Both the position numbers and the translations under genes were made by a program. 64,000 bases of DNA, taken from NCBI RefSeq assembly GCF_011440275.1, contig NZ_JAAOIV010000002.1, positions 248,001 through 312,000 of the forward strand, read 5' to 3'. Shown here piece by piece: positions 55,296 through 63,994 of this stretch. The notes under the pieces were generated by a model. The model ran no database searches. It worked only from the letters and a program-made list of their open reading frames with translations, and was not told the origin of the DNA. The stretch comes from Metallococcus carri (GTDB lineage Bacteria; Actinomycetota; Actinomycetes; Actinomycetales; Dermatophilaceae). Position 1 is the stretch's first letter. Each line of letters begins with the position of its first letter.

Positions 55296-56504
55296 CCCGC
55301 CGCGGCGAGCATCAGCCCAGGCCTTCGCCCGCGGCAGGTTCTCGGCGAACCACGGCTCCTTCGCCTCCGGATAGTCCCCCCGCGTGTCCTCGGTGCCACC
55401 GGGGTGCGCGTCGGCCACCTCGCGCTTCATCACCTCGTATGCCGCCCGCTCGTCATCGTTGGCGCGCAACCAGTCGCGAAAGTCGCGGGCGAGCTCGGCG
55501 CCGGGGCCATCCGCCGCCCGAACATGGAGGTGCACCACCCGACCCGGATCGCATCCGAGGGCGGAGAACTTCGTCCACAGCGCTGGGTCGGTAGCCCACG
55601 GCTGTGGAGTGTCCTCATTCAACCGAAACTCGGCGAAACCGGCCGCCAACAGACCCGAGGCAAACGAATCCTGCTCTGCCACAGCCAGATCCGGCACCAG
55701 CAGCTGCAGATCGAGGACATTCTTAGCCGCAAGTCCGGGCACGCTGGTCGACCCGATGTGCTCGACCGTCAGCTCACCGAAACCTGCGTTCCGCAGTTGT
55801 GTCGCGATCCGCCGACCCAATCGGTCCGCCACCGCCGGCCACTGCGGGTCATAGTCCACCAACTCCGCAAGGCTCGGCCGGCGCACCCCTCGACCCGAGC
55901 GCAAGTTCTCGTCATACGGGCGAATTCTGTTGTCCCACAACGCATCCACCGCAGCGATGACGTCATCGGGAGATCCCTCGTTCAGCAGCCAGACATCTGC
56001 TGCAGCAAGCCGCTGCTCGTCATTCGCCTGCGCGCGGATGCGCGACCACGCCTCATCGGAGTCCATCCCGCGATCGCGCACCAGTCGCGTGTGCCGCACT
56101 TCCTCGGCGGCCGCGACGATCACCGTGAGTGGATAGTCCACCTCGCGGCCGAGTTCGACGAGCAGAGGTATGTCGTGCACGACCACCTGATCGGGCCGCG
56201 CGGCCTCAAAACGGCGCACCGTCTCGGCGAAGATCAGCGGATGGGTGATCCCCTCCAGGTCACGGCGAGCAGCCTTGTCGGAGAACACGATTCGGCCAAG
56301 TGCGGCTCGATCCAGCGCACCGTCACGAGCCAGCACCCCGTCGCCGAAACGCGAAACGACAGCCGCCAGGCCAGGCGTCCCGGGCGCCACCACCTCCCGG
56401 GCAATCAGGTCGGCGTCGACGATCAGGGCGCCCCGCTCCGCCATACGGGAGGAGACCGTGGACTTGCCGGCTCCGATGCCGCCCGTCAGCCCGATCCGCA
56501 GCAC
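55293..56504 (-). CDS. coaE: dephospho-CoA kinase fused to a GrpB/UPF0157 domain
   Basis: 403 residues from GTG 56504. The N-terminal 200 residues are CoaE (P-loop GGIGAGKST at 8-16, ITHPLI, RDRG), the last step of coenzyme A synthesis. The C-terminal 190 are a GrpB/UPF0157 domain (VDYDPQWP, VEHIGSTSVPGLAAKNVLD), a nucleotidyltransferase-like fold of unclear role. The same fusion is known in M. tuberculosis (Rv1631). The gene neighbours uvrB there; here the iol operon lies between. Confidence 0.92.
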   Translation of the reverse strand: MLRIGLTGGIGAGKSTVSSRMAERGALIVDADLIAREVVAPGTPGLAAVVSRFGDGVLARDGALDRAALGRIVFSDKAARRDLEGITHPLIFAETVRRFEAARPDQVVVHDIPLLVELGREVDYPLTVIVAAAEEVRHTRLVRDRGMDSDEAWSRIRAQANDEQRLAAADVWLLNEGSPDDVIAAVDALWDNRIRPYDENLRSGRGVRRPSLAELVDYDPQWPAVADRLGRRIATQLRNAGFGELTVEHIGSTSVPGLAAKNVLDLQLLVPDLAVAEQDSFASGLLAAGFAEFRLNEDTPQPWATDPALWTKFSALGCDPGRVVHLHVRAADGPGAELARDFRDWLRANDDERAAYEVMKREVADAHPGGTEDTRGDYPEAKEPWFAENLPRAKAWADARRGG

Positions 56505-56509
56505 AACGA

Positions 56510-56971
56510 TCAGGCCAACCGCGCGGGGAACCCGCCGGTCGCAATCGGCGACCACCGAGTCGGCGTAATCCGCAGCAGCGACTTGCCCTGGTCGAGCATC
56601 GCCTGCCGATATTCGTCCCAGTCCGGGTGCTCTCCCGAAATCGACCGGAAATAATCGACCAGCGGCTCGACCGACTCCGGCACATCGAGCACCTCACAGT
56701 CACCGTCGACCTGCACCCACGCGTCGTTCCACTCATCCGACAGGACCACCACCGACGCGGTGCCGGTGCGGCGAGCATTGGCCGTCTTGGCCCGCTCGGG
56801 ATAGGTGGACACCACGATCCGACCCTGCCCATCGACGCCGCCGCTCACCGGCGATGCCTGCGGGCTGCCGTCGGCGCGGGTGGTGAGCAGGATCATCCGG
56901 TGCCGGGGGCGCACGAAGTCAAGCAGTGCTGGCAGGTCGACTCGTTGCGCCGTCGCGATGGTTCGAGCCAT
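56510..56971 (-). CDS. PPOX-class flavin/F420-dependent oxidoreductase
   Basis: 153 residues of the pyridoxamine 5'-phosphate oxidase-like split barrel. RHRMILLTTRADGSPQASPV and VVSTYPERAKTANARR are typical of actinobacterial F420-dependent members (TIGR03618 type). Substrate unknown. The start at 56971 is leaderless-like with GACGAT six bases upstream; it is divergent from the SDR gene by 27 bp and ends five bases before coaE. Confidence 0.82.
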   Translation of the reverse strand: MARTIATAQRVDLPALLDFVRPRHRMILLTTRADGSPQASPVSGGVDGQGRIVVSTYPERAKTANARRTGTASVVVLSDEWNDAWVQVDGDCEVLDVPESVEPLVDYFRSISGEHPDWDEYRQAMLDQGKSLLRITPTRWSPIATGGFPARLA

Positions 56972-56998
56972 GGCCCGATCGTCGCATACCTTGGGCGC
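56972..56998. promoter_or_regulatory. 27-bp divergent promoter of the PPOX and SDR genes
   Basis: CATACC (56985-56990) lies eight bases before the SDR ATG, and on the other strand GACGAT (56983-56978) lies six bases before the PPOX ATG. The two -10 elements sit back to back, so polymerases cannot bind both at once. Confidence 0.45.
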
Positions 56999-57748
56999 AT
57001 GACCCGACGCATCGTCATCACCGGCGGCGGCACCGGCATCGGCCGCGCGGTCGCCCGCCGACTCCTGCAGGAGACACCCGAACTCATCCTCGTCGGTCGC
57101 CGTCCCGGTCCGCTCGAGGAAGCCGCGGCCGAACTCACCACCCTGTCTCCCGGCCTCACGGTGAGCACCCACCAGTGCGATCTCACCGAACCCGAACAGG
57201 TGCAGAGCCTGGCCGACGAGCTGCACCAGGGCGACCCGATCGACGTGCTCGTCGCCAACGCTGGCGGCAACTACGGGCTCGGCGCGAAGACCCTCGCCGA
57301 GACCGCCCAGGCCTGGCGGGAGGACTTCGACGGCAACGTCCTGTCCGCGGTCCTGCTCACCCAGGCACTGCTCGACCACATGCCGCGACCCGGCGGCCGC
57401 ATCGTCGCGATGTCGTCGATCGCCGCCCTGCGTGGCAGCGGGGCGTATGGCGCCGCCAAGGCGGCCGTGAACGCCTGGGTGCTGAGTATGGCGAATGACC
57501 TTGCGGCAGAAGGCATTACGGTCAATGCGGTGGCTCCGGGGTTTGTGCCCGATACGGAGTTTTGGGCCGAGCGCATCAAGGCCGACCCGGGCATCGTGGA
57601 CAACCGGGTGGCGCCGATCCCGATGGGCCGCCCCGGCACTCCGGACGAGGTCGCCGAGGCGGTGGCCTATCTCGTCTCACCGGGCGCCGGGTGGACCACC
57701 GGTCAGATCCTGCAGGTCAACGGCGGCACGCTACTCGGCCGCGGCTGA
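56999..57748 (+). CDS. short-chain dehydrogenase/reductase (SDR)
   Basis: 249 residues. Cofactor motif TGGGTGIG near residue 8-15, NAGG, catalytic Ser in MSSIAAL, YGAAK with Tyr and Lys, and a C-terminal GQILQVNGG. Closest in look to 3-oxoacyl-ACP reductase-like classical SDRs; substrate not predictable. Start ATG 56999 is leaderless-like. It runs toward the MFS/MarR unit, with the operator region 10 bases beyond its stop. Confidence 0.87.
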   Translation: MTRRIVITGGGTGIGRAVARRLLQETPELILVGRRPGPLEEAAAELTTLSPGLTVSTHQCDLTEPEQVQSLADELHQGDPIDVLVANAGGNYGLGAKTLAETAQAWREDFDGNVLSAVLLTQALLDHMPRPGGRIVAMSSIAALRGSGAYGAAKAAVNAWVLSMANDLAAEGITVNAVAPGFVPDTEFWAERIKADPGIVDNRVAPIPMGRPGTPDEVAEAVAYLVSPGAGWTTGQILQVNGGTLLGRG

Positions 57749-57758
57749 GGGTGCCATC

Positions 57759-57814
57759 TAGTTGACACTGACAACTAGTCGCCGCCATAGTTGACGCCGT
57801 CAACTACCGGAAGG
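57759..57814 (+). promoter_or_regulatory. sigma-70-like promoter overlaid by two MarR-type operators
   Basis: TTGACA (57762-57767) and CATAGT (57786-57791) are 18 bases apart. Operator 1, TAGTTGACACTGACAACTA (57759-57777), covers the -35. Operator 2, TAGTTGACGCCGTCAACTA (57788-57806), is a perfect 8-bp inverted repeat with a 3-base spacer and covers the -10. A ribosome site GGAAGG follows at 57809-57814. The MarR gene downstream is the obvious ligand-controlled repressor. Confidence 0.8.
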
Positions 57815-57820
57815 ACCTCG

Positions 57821-59017
57821 ATGACCCTGACCCACCAGGCGGCCGCTCGACGACGGATCGGCAGCGCGCACCCCTGGCGGGTCCCGGTGCTCGTCGCCGC
57901 GGTCATCGCAGCCGGTCTCGCCGCCCGCTCACCGATCACCGCCGTCGGCCCCCTCGGCGGGCGGATCAGCTCGGCATACGGTCTGTCCCCCGCAGCGGTC
58001 GGCGGCCTGACGACGCTCACCATGGTGGTGTTCATGCTGTGCTCGCCGTTCTCGACCACACTCGGCAAGCGCTTCGGCATCGAGGTCGCGGTGGTGATCG
58101 GCTTCGCAGCGGCGGCGCTGGGTGCAGCGCTGCGGACCCTCCCCGCGGTGGGCGCCCTTTACCTCGGCACCGTGCTCGTCGCGGCCGGGCTCTGTCTACC
58201 AAATGTGTTGCTGCCCATGGTGATTCGCCGTGACTTCCCCGGCTCCGTCGGCACGATGACGGCGGTCTACACCACGACGATGACCGTCGGCGGCGCCCTG
58301 GGATCGTGGACCGCGCTGCCCATTACCGGCGCCTGGGGCCTGCACGCCGGCCTCGTCGCCACCGGGCTGGTCGCGCTCCTCGCCGCCGTCACCTGGACTC
58401 CCTTCGAGCGCGAACACCACCAACCCCCGGCCACCGCGCAGACCACCGGGCGCAGCTGGCGCACCGCCCTCGGCTGGCAGGTGTCGCTCTTCTTCGGCAT
58501 GCAATCGCTGCTGTTCTACTCCGCCGTCGCCTGGCTGGTGCCGATCCTCGGCGCGAAGGGCATCAGCACCACCGACGCCGCCACCTTGCTCAGCCTGTTA
58601 ACCCTCATCGGACTGCTGCCAGCGACTGTGGTCCCGCCGCTCGCCGCCCGCGCGCACCACCAGGTGCGCATCGCGGCCTTTGTCGGCGTGCTGCAGATCG
58701 CCGGCGCGCTGGGCATCGTGCTGCTGTCCGGTCCCGCCCTCGTCGCCGCCGTGCTGCTCACCGGCCTCGGACTCGGTGCTGGTATGCCGCTCGGCTTCGC
58801 CTTCTTCGGCCTTCGCACCCGGGACGGCCACAGCGCGGGACAACTCGCGGGCATGGCGCAGTGCGTGGGCTACGGCGTGGCCGCCCTCGGGCCGATCATC
58901 GTCGGCGTGGCGCACGAGGCCACCGGCTCGTGGACGGTGCCCTCGACGTTCTTCGTGCTCGTCGGGGTGGGCAGCCTGGTGCTCGGTATGCTCGCCGGAC
59001 GCCGCCGACTGCTGTGA
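57821..59017 (+). CDS. MFS transporter (CynX/NimT type)
   Basis: 398 residues with twelve membrane segments, ATG after GGAAGG. ARSPITAVGPL and LCLPNVLLPMVIRRDFP resemble the CynX/NimT (cyanate/2-nitroimidazole transporter) branch. With its own MarR regulator and operator it is likely an inducible efflux or uptake system for a small compound; nothing shows which. The stop overlaps a possible GTG of marR. Confidence 0.85.
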   Translation: MTLTHQAAARRRIGSAHPWRVPVLVAAVIAAGLAARSPITAVGPLGGRISSAYGLSPAAVGGLTTLTMVVFMLCSPFSTTLGKRFGIEVAVVIGFAAAALGAALRTLPAVGALYLGTVLVAAGLCLPNVLLPMVIRRDFPGSVGTMTAVYTTTMTVGGALGSWTALPITGAWGLHAGLVATGLVALLAAVTWTPFEREHHQPPATAQTTGRSWRTALGWQVSLFFGMQSLLFYSAVAWLVPILGAKGISTTDAATLLSLLTLIGLLPATVVPPLAARAHHQVRIAAFVGVLQIAGALGIVLLSGPALVAAVLLTGLGLGAGMPLGFAFFGLRTRDGHSAGQLAGMAQCVGYGVAALGPIIVGVAHEATGSWTVPSTFFVLVGVGSLVLGMLAGRRRLL

Positions 59018-59049
59018 GCGGCGAGCGAACCGACGAGAAGGGGCACGAC

Positions 59050-59481
59050 GTGCTGCCGGACGGTCTGCGCGGCTCCGAGCGCGACACCTGGCGTGGCTTC
59101 CTGCGCGTCGCCCGCCTCATGGACGACCGGCTGTCCGCCCTGCTCGCCGACGAACCGGTCAGCACCGGCGAGTTCGGCGTCCTCATCGGCCTGGCCGAGC
59201 TCGGCGACACAGTCCGTATGACGGAGTTGGCCGGCCACGTGCTGATGTCACCGAGCCATCTGTCCCACCGGGCAGCGCGACTCGAAGGGAAGGGGCTGCT
59301 GCGCCGCAGCAAATCCGGGCAGGACGGGCGCGAGACCTACGCCGAGCTCACGGCGGAGGGCCGAGCGATGCTGGACCGACTGCTTCCGGCATACGCCGAA
59401 CGGATCCGCGCTGACTTTCTGCGGCATCTCACCGCTGCCGAGCGGCGCCAGCTCACCGGCTGGATGCAGCGCATCGACTGA
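59050..59481 (+). CDS. MarR-family transcriptional regulator
   Basis: 143 residues from GTG 59050 (AGAAGGGG six bases upstream); GTG 59014, overlapping the MFS stop, would add twelve residues. Winged helix around TGEFGVLIGLAELGDTVRMTELAGHVLMSPSHLSHRAARLEGKGLLRR with the wing at SGQDGRETYAELT. It probably represses its own operon through the paired TAGTTGAC sites at 57759-57806. Its stop codon is the first codon of a family A repeat array. Confidence 0.88.
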   Translation: MLPDGLRGSERDTWRGFLRVARLMDDRLSALLADEPVSTGEFGVLIGLAELGDTVRMTELAGHVLMSPSHLSHRAARLEGKGLLRRSKSGQDGRETYAELTAEGRAMLDRLLPAYAERIRADFLRHLTAAERRQLTGWMQRID

Positions 59482-59579
59482 CGTCTCGCGGAGCATTAGT
59501 GACGTTTCGCGGAGCATTACTGACGTTTCGCGAGGCATGACTGACGTTTCGCGAGGCATAAGTGACGTTTCGCGGAAAG
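59479..59579 (+). repeat. family A, locus 3: 21-nt repeats fused to the marR stop codon
   Basis: Units TGACGT(C/T)TCGCG plus nine variable bases start at 59479, 59500, 59521, 59542 and 59563 (the last partial). The TGA of the first is the marR stop codon. The array ends directly at the stop of the converging ABC ATPase gene (59580), filling the whole gap. Confidence 0.93.
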
Positions 59580-60641
59580 TCAGGCGAGACGCTGGCCGCT
59601 CTCCGCGTCGAACACATGCACCTCGGCCGGCACCGGCGCGATGGTCAGCACGTCACCCACCTCGGGGCGCAGCTTCTTCTCCAACCGCACCGTGAGCCGC
59701 GGGCCGTCCGGATCACCCTCGGGTCGTCCGTAGACGAAGGCCTCGGCGCCGAGCGATTCGACCAGTTCGACCCGCACCGGCACGCCCTGCGCACCGACCG
59801 TCCACGACTCGGGGCGCACGCCCAGAATCACCCGCTCGGCATCGGCCCGCTGCTGCAGCGGCACCGGCGCACCCAGCAGATCGGCCTGACCATCGCGCAC
59901 CGGCGCCTCGACGAGGTTGATCGCCGGTGACCCGATGAAACCCGCGACGAAGGTGTTGACCGGCCGGTCATACAGCGCCTCGGGAGTGTCAACCTGTTGC
60001 AGCACACCGGCATTCAGCACCGCGACCCGGTGACCCATGGTCATCGCTTCGACCTGGTCGTGCGTGACGTAGACCGTGGTCACGCCCAGCCGCCGCTGCA
60101 GCGCGGCGATCTGCGCCCGCGTCGACACCCGCAGCTTGGCGTCCAGGTTGGACAGCGGCTCGTCCATGCAGAAGACCTTGGGCTGGCGCACGATCGCCCG
60201 GCCCATCGCCACGCGCTGCCGCTGACCACCGGATAGCTGCCCGGGCTTGCGCCCGAGCAGGGGTTCCAGCTCCAGGATCTTGGCCGCCTCGAGCACCCGC
60301 TGGTGCGCCTCGGCCTTGCCCATGCCGGCGTTGCGCAGCGCGAAGGCCATATTCTCCTCCGCCGACATATTCGGGTAGAGCGCGTAGCTCTGGAAGACCA
60401 TCGCCACGTCCCGGTCGCGCGGGCGCACCCCTCGCTGGTCGTGCCCGTCGATATAGATCGTGCCGTCATCGACCGGTTCGAGCCCGGCGAGCATGCGCAA
60501 GGTGGTGGACTTCCCGCACCCCGACGGGCCCACCAGCACGAGGAACTCGCCGTCCTCGATGTCCAGCGTGACGCTGTCCACCGAGGGGCGGGCGTTGCCC
60601 TTGTGCCGGCGGGTCGCCCCGTCGAAATAGACCGATGCCAT
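59580..60641 (-). CDS. carbohydrate ABC importer ATP-binding protein (UgpC/MsiK-like)
   Basis: 353 residues. Walker A GPSGCGKST, signature LSGGQRQRVAMGRAI, Walker B FCMDEPLSNLDAKLR, and a C-terminal TOBE regulatory domain from about 240 (VILGVRPESW). It energises the two permeases encoded upstream. Having an own ATPase gene in the operon is notable because many actinobacterial sugar importers share one MsiK. Confidence 0.9.
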   Translation of the reverse strand: MASVYFDGATRRHKGNARPSVDSVTLDIEDGEFLVLVGPSGCGKSTTLRMLAGLEPVDDGTIYIDGHDQRGVRPRDRDVAMVFQSYALYPNMSAEENMAFALRNAGMGKAEAHQRVLEAAKILELEPLLGRKPGQLSGGQRQRVAMGRAIVRQPKVFCMDEPLSNLDAKLRVSTRAQIAALQRRLGVTTVYVTHDQVEAMTMGHRVAVLNAGVLQQVDTPEALYDRPVNTFVAGFIGSPAINLVEAPVRDGQADLLGAPVPLQQRADAERVILGVRPESWTVGAQGVPVRVELVESLGAEAFVYGRPEGDPDGPRLTVRLEKKLRPEVGDVLTIAPVPAEVHVFDAESGQRLA

Positions 60642-60666
60642 CGAGTTGCTCCCAGTAGCCGTGCGA

Positions 60667-61980
60667 TCAGGACTTCAGCTTGGGCTTCACCTGGCTGTTG
60701 TATGCCGAGCTGATCGTCCCGTTGAGCGCCTTCATGGTGGCGGCAACATCCGCGCCCGCAACAATCTTGTCGAGCGCCTGACCGATCGAGGCACCACCAC
60801 CCGGCACGAACACCCGCGCGTAGTCCTGCGGGCGGGTCTTGGGCAGCTGCTGCACCGCGACATTGAAGTTCGGGTTCTGCTGCAGGTATGCCGCCTCCGA
60901 GGGCTCCTTCAGCGCCGACTTGCGCACCGGCATGTACCCCGTGGCCTGGGTGAAGGTCGCGGTGTTCTGCGCATTGGTCAGGAATTCCACGAACTTGGCG
61001 GCGTTGTTCTGCCGCTCGGCCGAGATGCCCGAGGGGATCGCGACACCCGCGCCACCGGTCGGGCAGGCCTTGATGCCGCCCGGCGCCGGGACGAAGCCCA
61101 CCCCGAGCTCGAAGGGCAGGTCCTTGAAGCCACCCAGGTTGCCGGTCGACTCCAGCAGCACGGCGCCGAGGCCGGCGCCGAAGTCGGAGGCGGAGTCGGC
61201 GGACGTCTTGAGGTATTTCGACTTCGCCCAGCCCTGCAGCACGGTGGCCGCCTTGAGCGTCTTGGGGTCATCGAAGGTCGGCGTCCACTCCTTGGAGTAG
61301 GCGCCGCCATACGACCAATTGATCGCCTGGAAGGTCCAGTCGAGGTAGTTCGCGCCGTCGTCGAGGATCAGCGCGTGCTTGCCGTTGCCGATCGCGCTCT
61401 GCAGCTTGGGCGCCCACTGGGTGAATTCGTCCCACGAGGTCGGCGCGCGATCGGGCAGGCCGGCCTTCTTGAAAACGTCCTTGTTGTAGTAGAAGACGAT
61501 CGTCGAACGGGCATAGGGAATGGCGAAGTGCTTGCCCTCGTAGCGATAGTCGGCATACAACCCGTCGACATAGTCACTCGTTGACAGCCCGTTCTTCTGG
61601 AAGAGCGCGCCCACATCGGCCAGCCGGTTGTTCAGCGCGAAGTTGAACCAGGTCACATCGGAGGTGACCACGACGTCCGGCAGGTTGCCACCGGCCAGCG
61701 CCGCGTTGAACTTCTGGGCGACCTCCTCGTAGTCCTTGCCCGCGTCGGTCAGCTTCACCTTCAGCTTCGGGTTGGCCTTCTCGAAGGCGGCGATGATCTT
61801 CTGCTCGGCAGCCTTGGACTTGCCGGGGTGGTTGCTCCAGAAGTCGATGGTGTTGGCGCTGCCACCGCCGCCACCGGAGCTCGACGAGCCCGACCCGGTG
61901 CCGGCACAGGCCGCCAGGCCGCTCGCGAGGGCGGCACCACCGGCAACGCCGAGGAATCCACGGCGGGAAAGCTGGGACAT
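60667..61980 (-). CDS. extracellular solute-binding lipoprotein (UgpB-like)
   Basis: 437 residues, ATG after AAAGGAG. Tat-type signal SRRGFLGVAGG with lipobox LAAC (Cys about 25), a Gly/Ser linker, then a family 1 binding protein (TIDFWSNHPGKSKAAEQKIIAAFEKANP). The closest look is sn-glycerol-3-phosphate or sugar binding proteins of the UgpB group; the ligand is not predictable. It lies between permease and ATPase genes. Confidence 0.88.
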   Translation of the reverse strand: MSQLSRRGFLGVAGGAALASGLAACAGTGSGSSSSGGGGGSANTIDFWSNHPGKSKAAEQKIIAAFEKANPKLKVKLTDAGKDYEEVAQKFNAALAGGNLPDVVVTSDVTWFNFALNNRLADVGALFQKNGLSTSDYVDGLYADYRYEGKHFAIPYARSTIVFYYNKDVFKKAGLPDRAPTSWDEFTQWAPKLQSAIGNGKHALILDDGANYLDWTFQAINWSYGGAYSKEWTPTFDDPKTLKAATVLQGWAKSKYLKTSADSASDFGAGLGAVLLESTGNLGGFKDLPFELGVGFVPAPGGIKACPTGGAGVAIPSGISAERQNNAAKFVEFLTNAQNTATFTQATGYMPVRKSALKEPSEAAYLQQNPNFNVAVQQLPKTRPQDYARVFVPGGGASIGQALDKIVAGADVAATMKALNGTISSAYNSQVKPKLKS

Positions 61981-62007
61981 ATTTGTGCTCCTTTGAAAAA
62001 AGTGGGG

Positions 62008-62907
62008 TCAGCCCTTCACCGCACCGGCGGTGAGGCCCTTGATCATGTGTCTTTGCAAGGCGAGGAAGACGATGAGGACCGGCAGCATGGCCAACACGGT
62101 CGCGGCCATCACCGGACCCCAGTTGGTGATGCCGTCGTTGTTCTGCAGCTGGGTCAGGCCGACCGGCAGGGTGCCGGTGCGGGCGTCATCGGACATCAGG
62201 AACGGCCACAGATATTCGTTCCACTCGTTGACGACGGTGATGATGGAGAAGGCGATCAGGGTCGGCCACGACATCGGCAACACGACCCGCCACAACAGCT
62301 TCATCGGGCCGGCACCATCGAGCCGGGCGGCCTCGATGATCTCCCCCGGCACCGACAGGAACTGGTTGCGCATCAAGAAGGTGCCGAACGCGACACCCGC
62401 CAGCGGGATGATGATGCCCTGGTAGGTATTGCGCCACCCCAGCTGACTCACGAGAGCGTAGTTGGAGATCACGGTGATCTGGTTGGGCACCATGAGCGCC
62501 GCGATCACGATGACGAAGATGATGGTGCGGCCCGGGAAACGCAACAGCGACAACGCGTACGCGCTCAACACCCCGAGCACGATCTTGGCGATCGACAAGA
62601 TCGTGGTGATGATCAGCGAGTTCTTGAAATACGACCAGAACTCGATGTCCGTCGTCGCCGCCTTGTAGCCATCCGCGGTCGGCGGCGAGGGCCACCACTG
62701 CGCGGGCTGGGTGTAGATATCCGGCCGCTCCTTGATCGAGGTGATGACGATCCAGAACAGCGGGGCCGCCACGAGCAGCAGGACCGCCACCATCGCGGCA
62801 TATCCCGCGACCTTCATCAGCACCCCGCCGAAGCTCGCGGCCTCCGCCTGGTGAGCGCGGCCCGAGCTCTCGTCCGGGTCGACGCCGGTGATCGCCGACT
62901 CAGTCAC
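62008..62907 (-). CDS. carbohydrate ABC importer permease (UgpE-like)
   Basis: 299 residues from GTG 62907, overlapping the first permease gene by four bases (GTGA). Six membrane segments and the EAA loop EAARLDGAGPMKLLWRVVLPM, which contacts the ATPase. MalG/UgpE type. Confidence 0.9.
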   Translation of the reverse strand: MTESAITGVDPDESSGRAHQAEAASFGGVLMKVAGYAAMVAVLLLVAAPLFWIVITSIKERPDIYTQPAQWWPSPPTADGYKAATTDIEFWSYFKNSLIITTILSIAKIVLGVLSAYALSLLRFPGRTIIFVIVIAALMVPNQITVISNYALVSQLGWRNTYQGIIIPLAGVAFGTFLMRNQFLSVPGEIIEAARLDGAGPMKLLWRVVLPMSWPTLIAFSIITVVNEWNEYLWPFLMSDDARTGTLPVGLTQLQNNDGITNWGPVMAATVLAMLPVLIVFLALQRHMIKGLTAGAVKG

Positions 62908-63863
62908 GAATTCATCCCTCGATCCATCACGCGCACCTGCACCACCGTGATCACCAGCAGGATCAGGAACATGATGGTGGCGATGGTCGCGCCATACCCG
63001 GCCTTGTTGTTGACGAAGGTCTCTCGGTAGACCTGATAGACCAACGTCGTCGTGCCATAACCCTGCGGGCCGCCGCGCGTCATCACATTGATGATGTCGA
63101 AGACCTGCACCGAGTTGAGCAGCACGGTGATCGACAAGAAGAAAGTCGTCGGGCGCAATTGCGGCAGCAGCACCTTGCTGAACCGGCGCCACGCGGACGC
63201 ACCGTCGATCTCGGCCGCCTCGTCCAGGTCGGCGCGCCGACCCTGCAGCGCGGCGAGGTAGATGACGAAGGTGTAACCCAGGTTCTTCCAGATGTAGGTC
63301 GTGGTGACCATCACCAGCGCCCAGCCCGGCTGTTGGTAGAAGTCGGGCACGCTCACGCCCAGGAAGCGGTCGGCCAGGTCGCGGATCATGCCGAAGTTGG
63401 GGTCGAAGACGAACTGGAAGGCCAGACCGACCGCGGCGCCGGAGATCACGAAGGGCGCGAAGATCGCCGAGCGCACCAGATTGCGCCCGCGCAGCCTCTG
63501 GTCGAGCAGCATCGCCAGGGCGAGGCCGAGCGCCATCGAGATGCCGACCGTGGCGACGGTGAAGATCAGCGTGTTGAGCAGCACCTGGTGGGAGTTGCCG
63601 TCGTGGAACCAGGCGACATAGTTCTGGACGCCGATATAGCGGGCGACCGGCGCGGAGATATTCCAGTCGGTGAACGACAGCCGGATGTTGTCGACCAGCG
63701 GCCGGTAGGTGAACAGCACCAGCAACAGCAGGTTCGGCAGCAACAGGCCCGCGGCGAGCAACCACTCGCCATACGGGCGGCCACTGCGGCGCGGCGGCTT
63801 GCCGACGGGCGCGGGAGGTCCGGACCGAGGCGCCGGCGCGGAGATCTCAGGCGGCGCGGTCAC
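62904..63863 (-). CDS. carbohydrate ABC importer permease (UgpA-like)
   Basis: 319 residues from GTG 63863, with GAGTCT (63875-63870) six bases upstream as a leaderless-type -10. The frame stays open to an ATG at 63938, which would add 25 residues. A Pro-rich cytoplasmic N-terminus precedes six membrane segments; the EAA loop is EAAEIDGASAWRRFSKVLLPQ. First gene of permease-permease-binding protein-ATPase, an order unlike the usual binding-protein-first. Confidence 0.88.
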   Translation of the reverse strand: MTAPPEISAPAPRSGPPAPVGKPPRRSGRPYGEWLLAAGLLLPNLLLLVLFTYRPLVDNIRLSFTDWNISAPVARYIGVQNYVAWFHDGNSHQVLLNTLIFTVATVGISMALGLALAMLLDQRLRGRNLVRSAIFAPFVISGAAVGLAFQFVFDPNFGMIRDLADRFLGVSVPDFYQQPGWALVMVTTTYIWKNLGYTFVIYLAALQGRRADLDEAAEIDGASAWRRFSKVLLPQLRPTTFFLSITVLLNSVQVFDIINVMTRGGPQGYGTTTLVYQVYRETFVNNKAGYGATIATIMFLILLVITVVQVRVMDRGMNS

Positions 63864-63972
63864 GAGCGCAGACTCTGTCGGGACGTGCGGAACACGGGCT
63901 GAACGATAGCCGTCCGTGGGGTTGCTTGGACATAACATCCTGGCCGGTCCGCCCGAACCAATCCCGTATGCT

Positions 63973-63994
63973 GCCCGCGCCCGCCTCCGCGGGC
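63973..63994. terminator. GC hairpin near the right edge
   Basis: GCCCGCG (63973-63979) and CGCGGGC (63988-63994) form a 7-bp stem. It lies upstream of the importer operon and could end a gene beyond the window; no T-run follows within view. Confidence 0.35.

Noticed and set aside
55559-55575. GGGCGGAGAACTTCGTCC resembles the family C arm
   Set aside because: It encodes the conserved TKFSALG part of the GrpB domain of CoaE, lacks the rest of the element and is inside a gene, so chance likeness is more probable.
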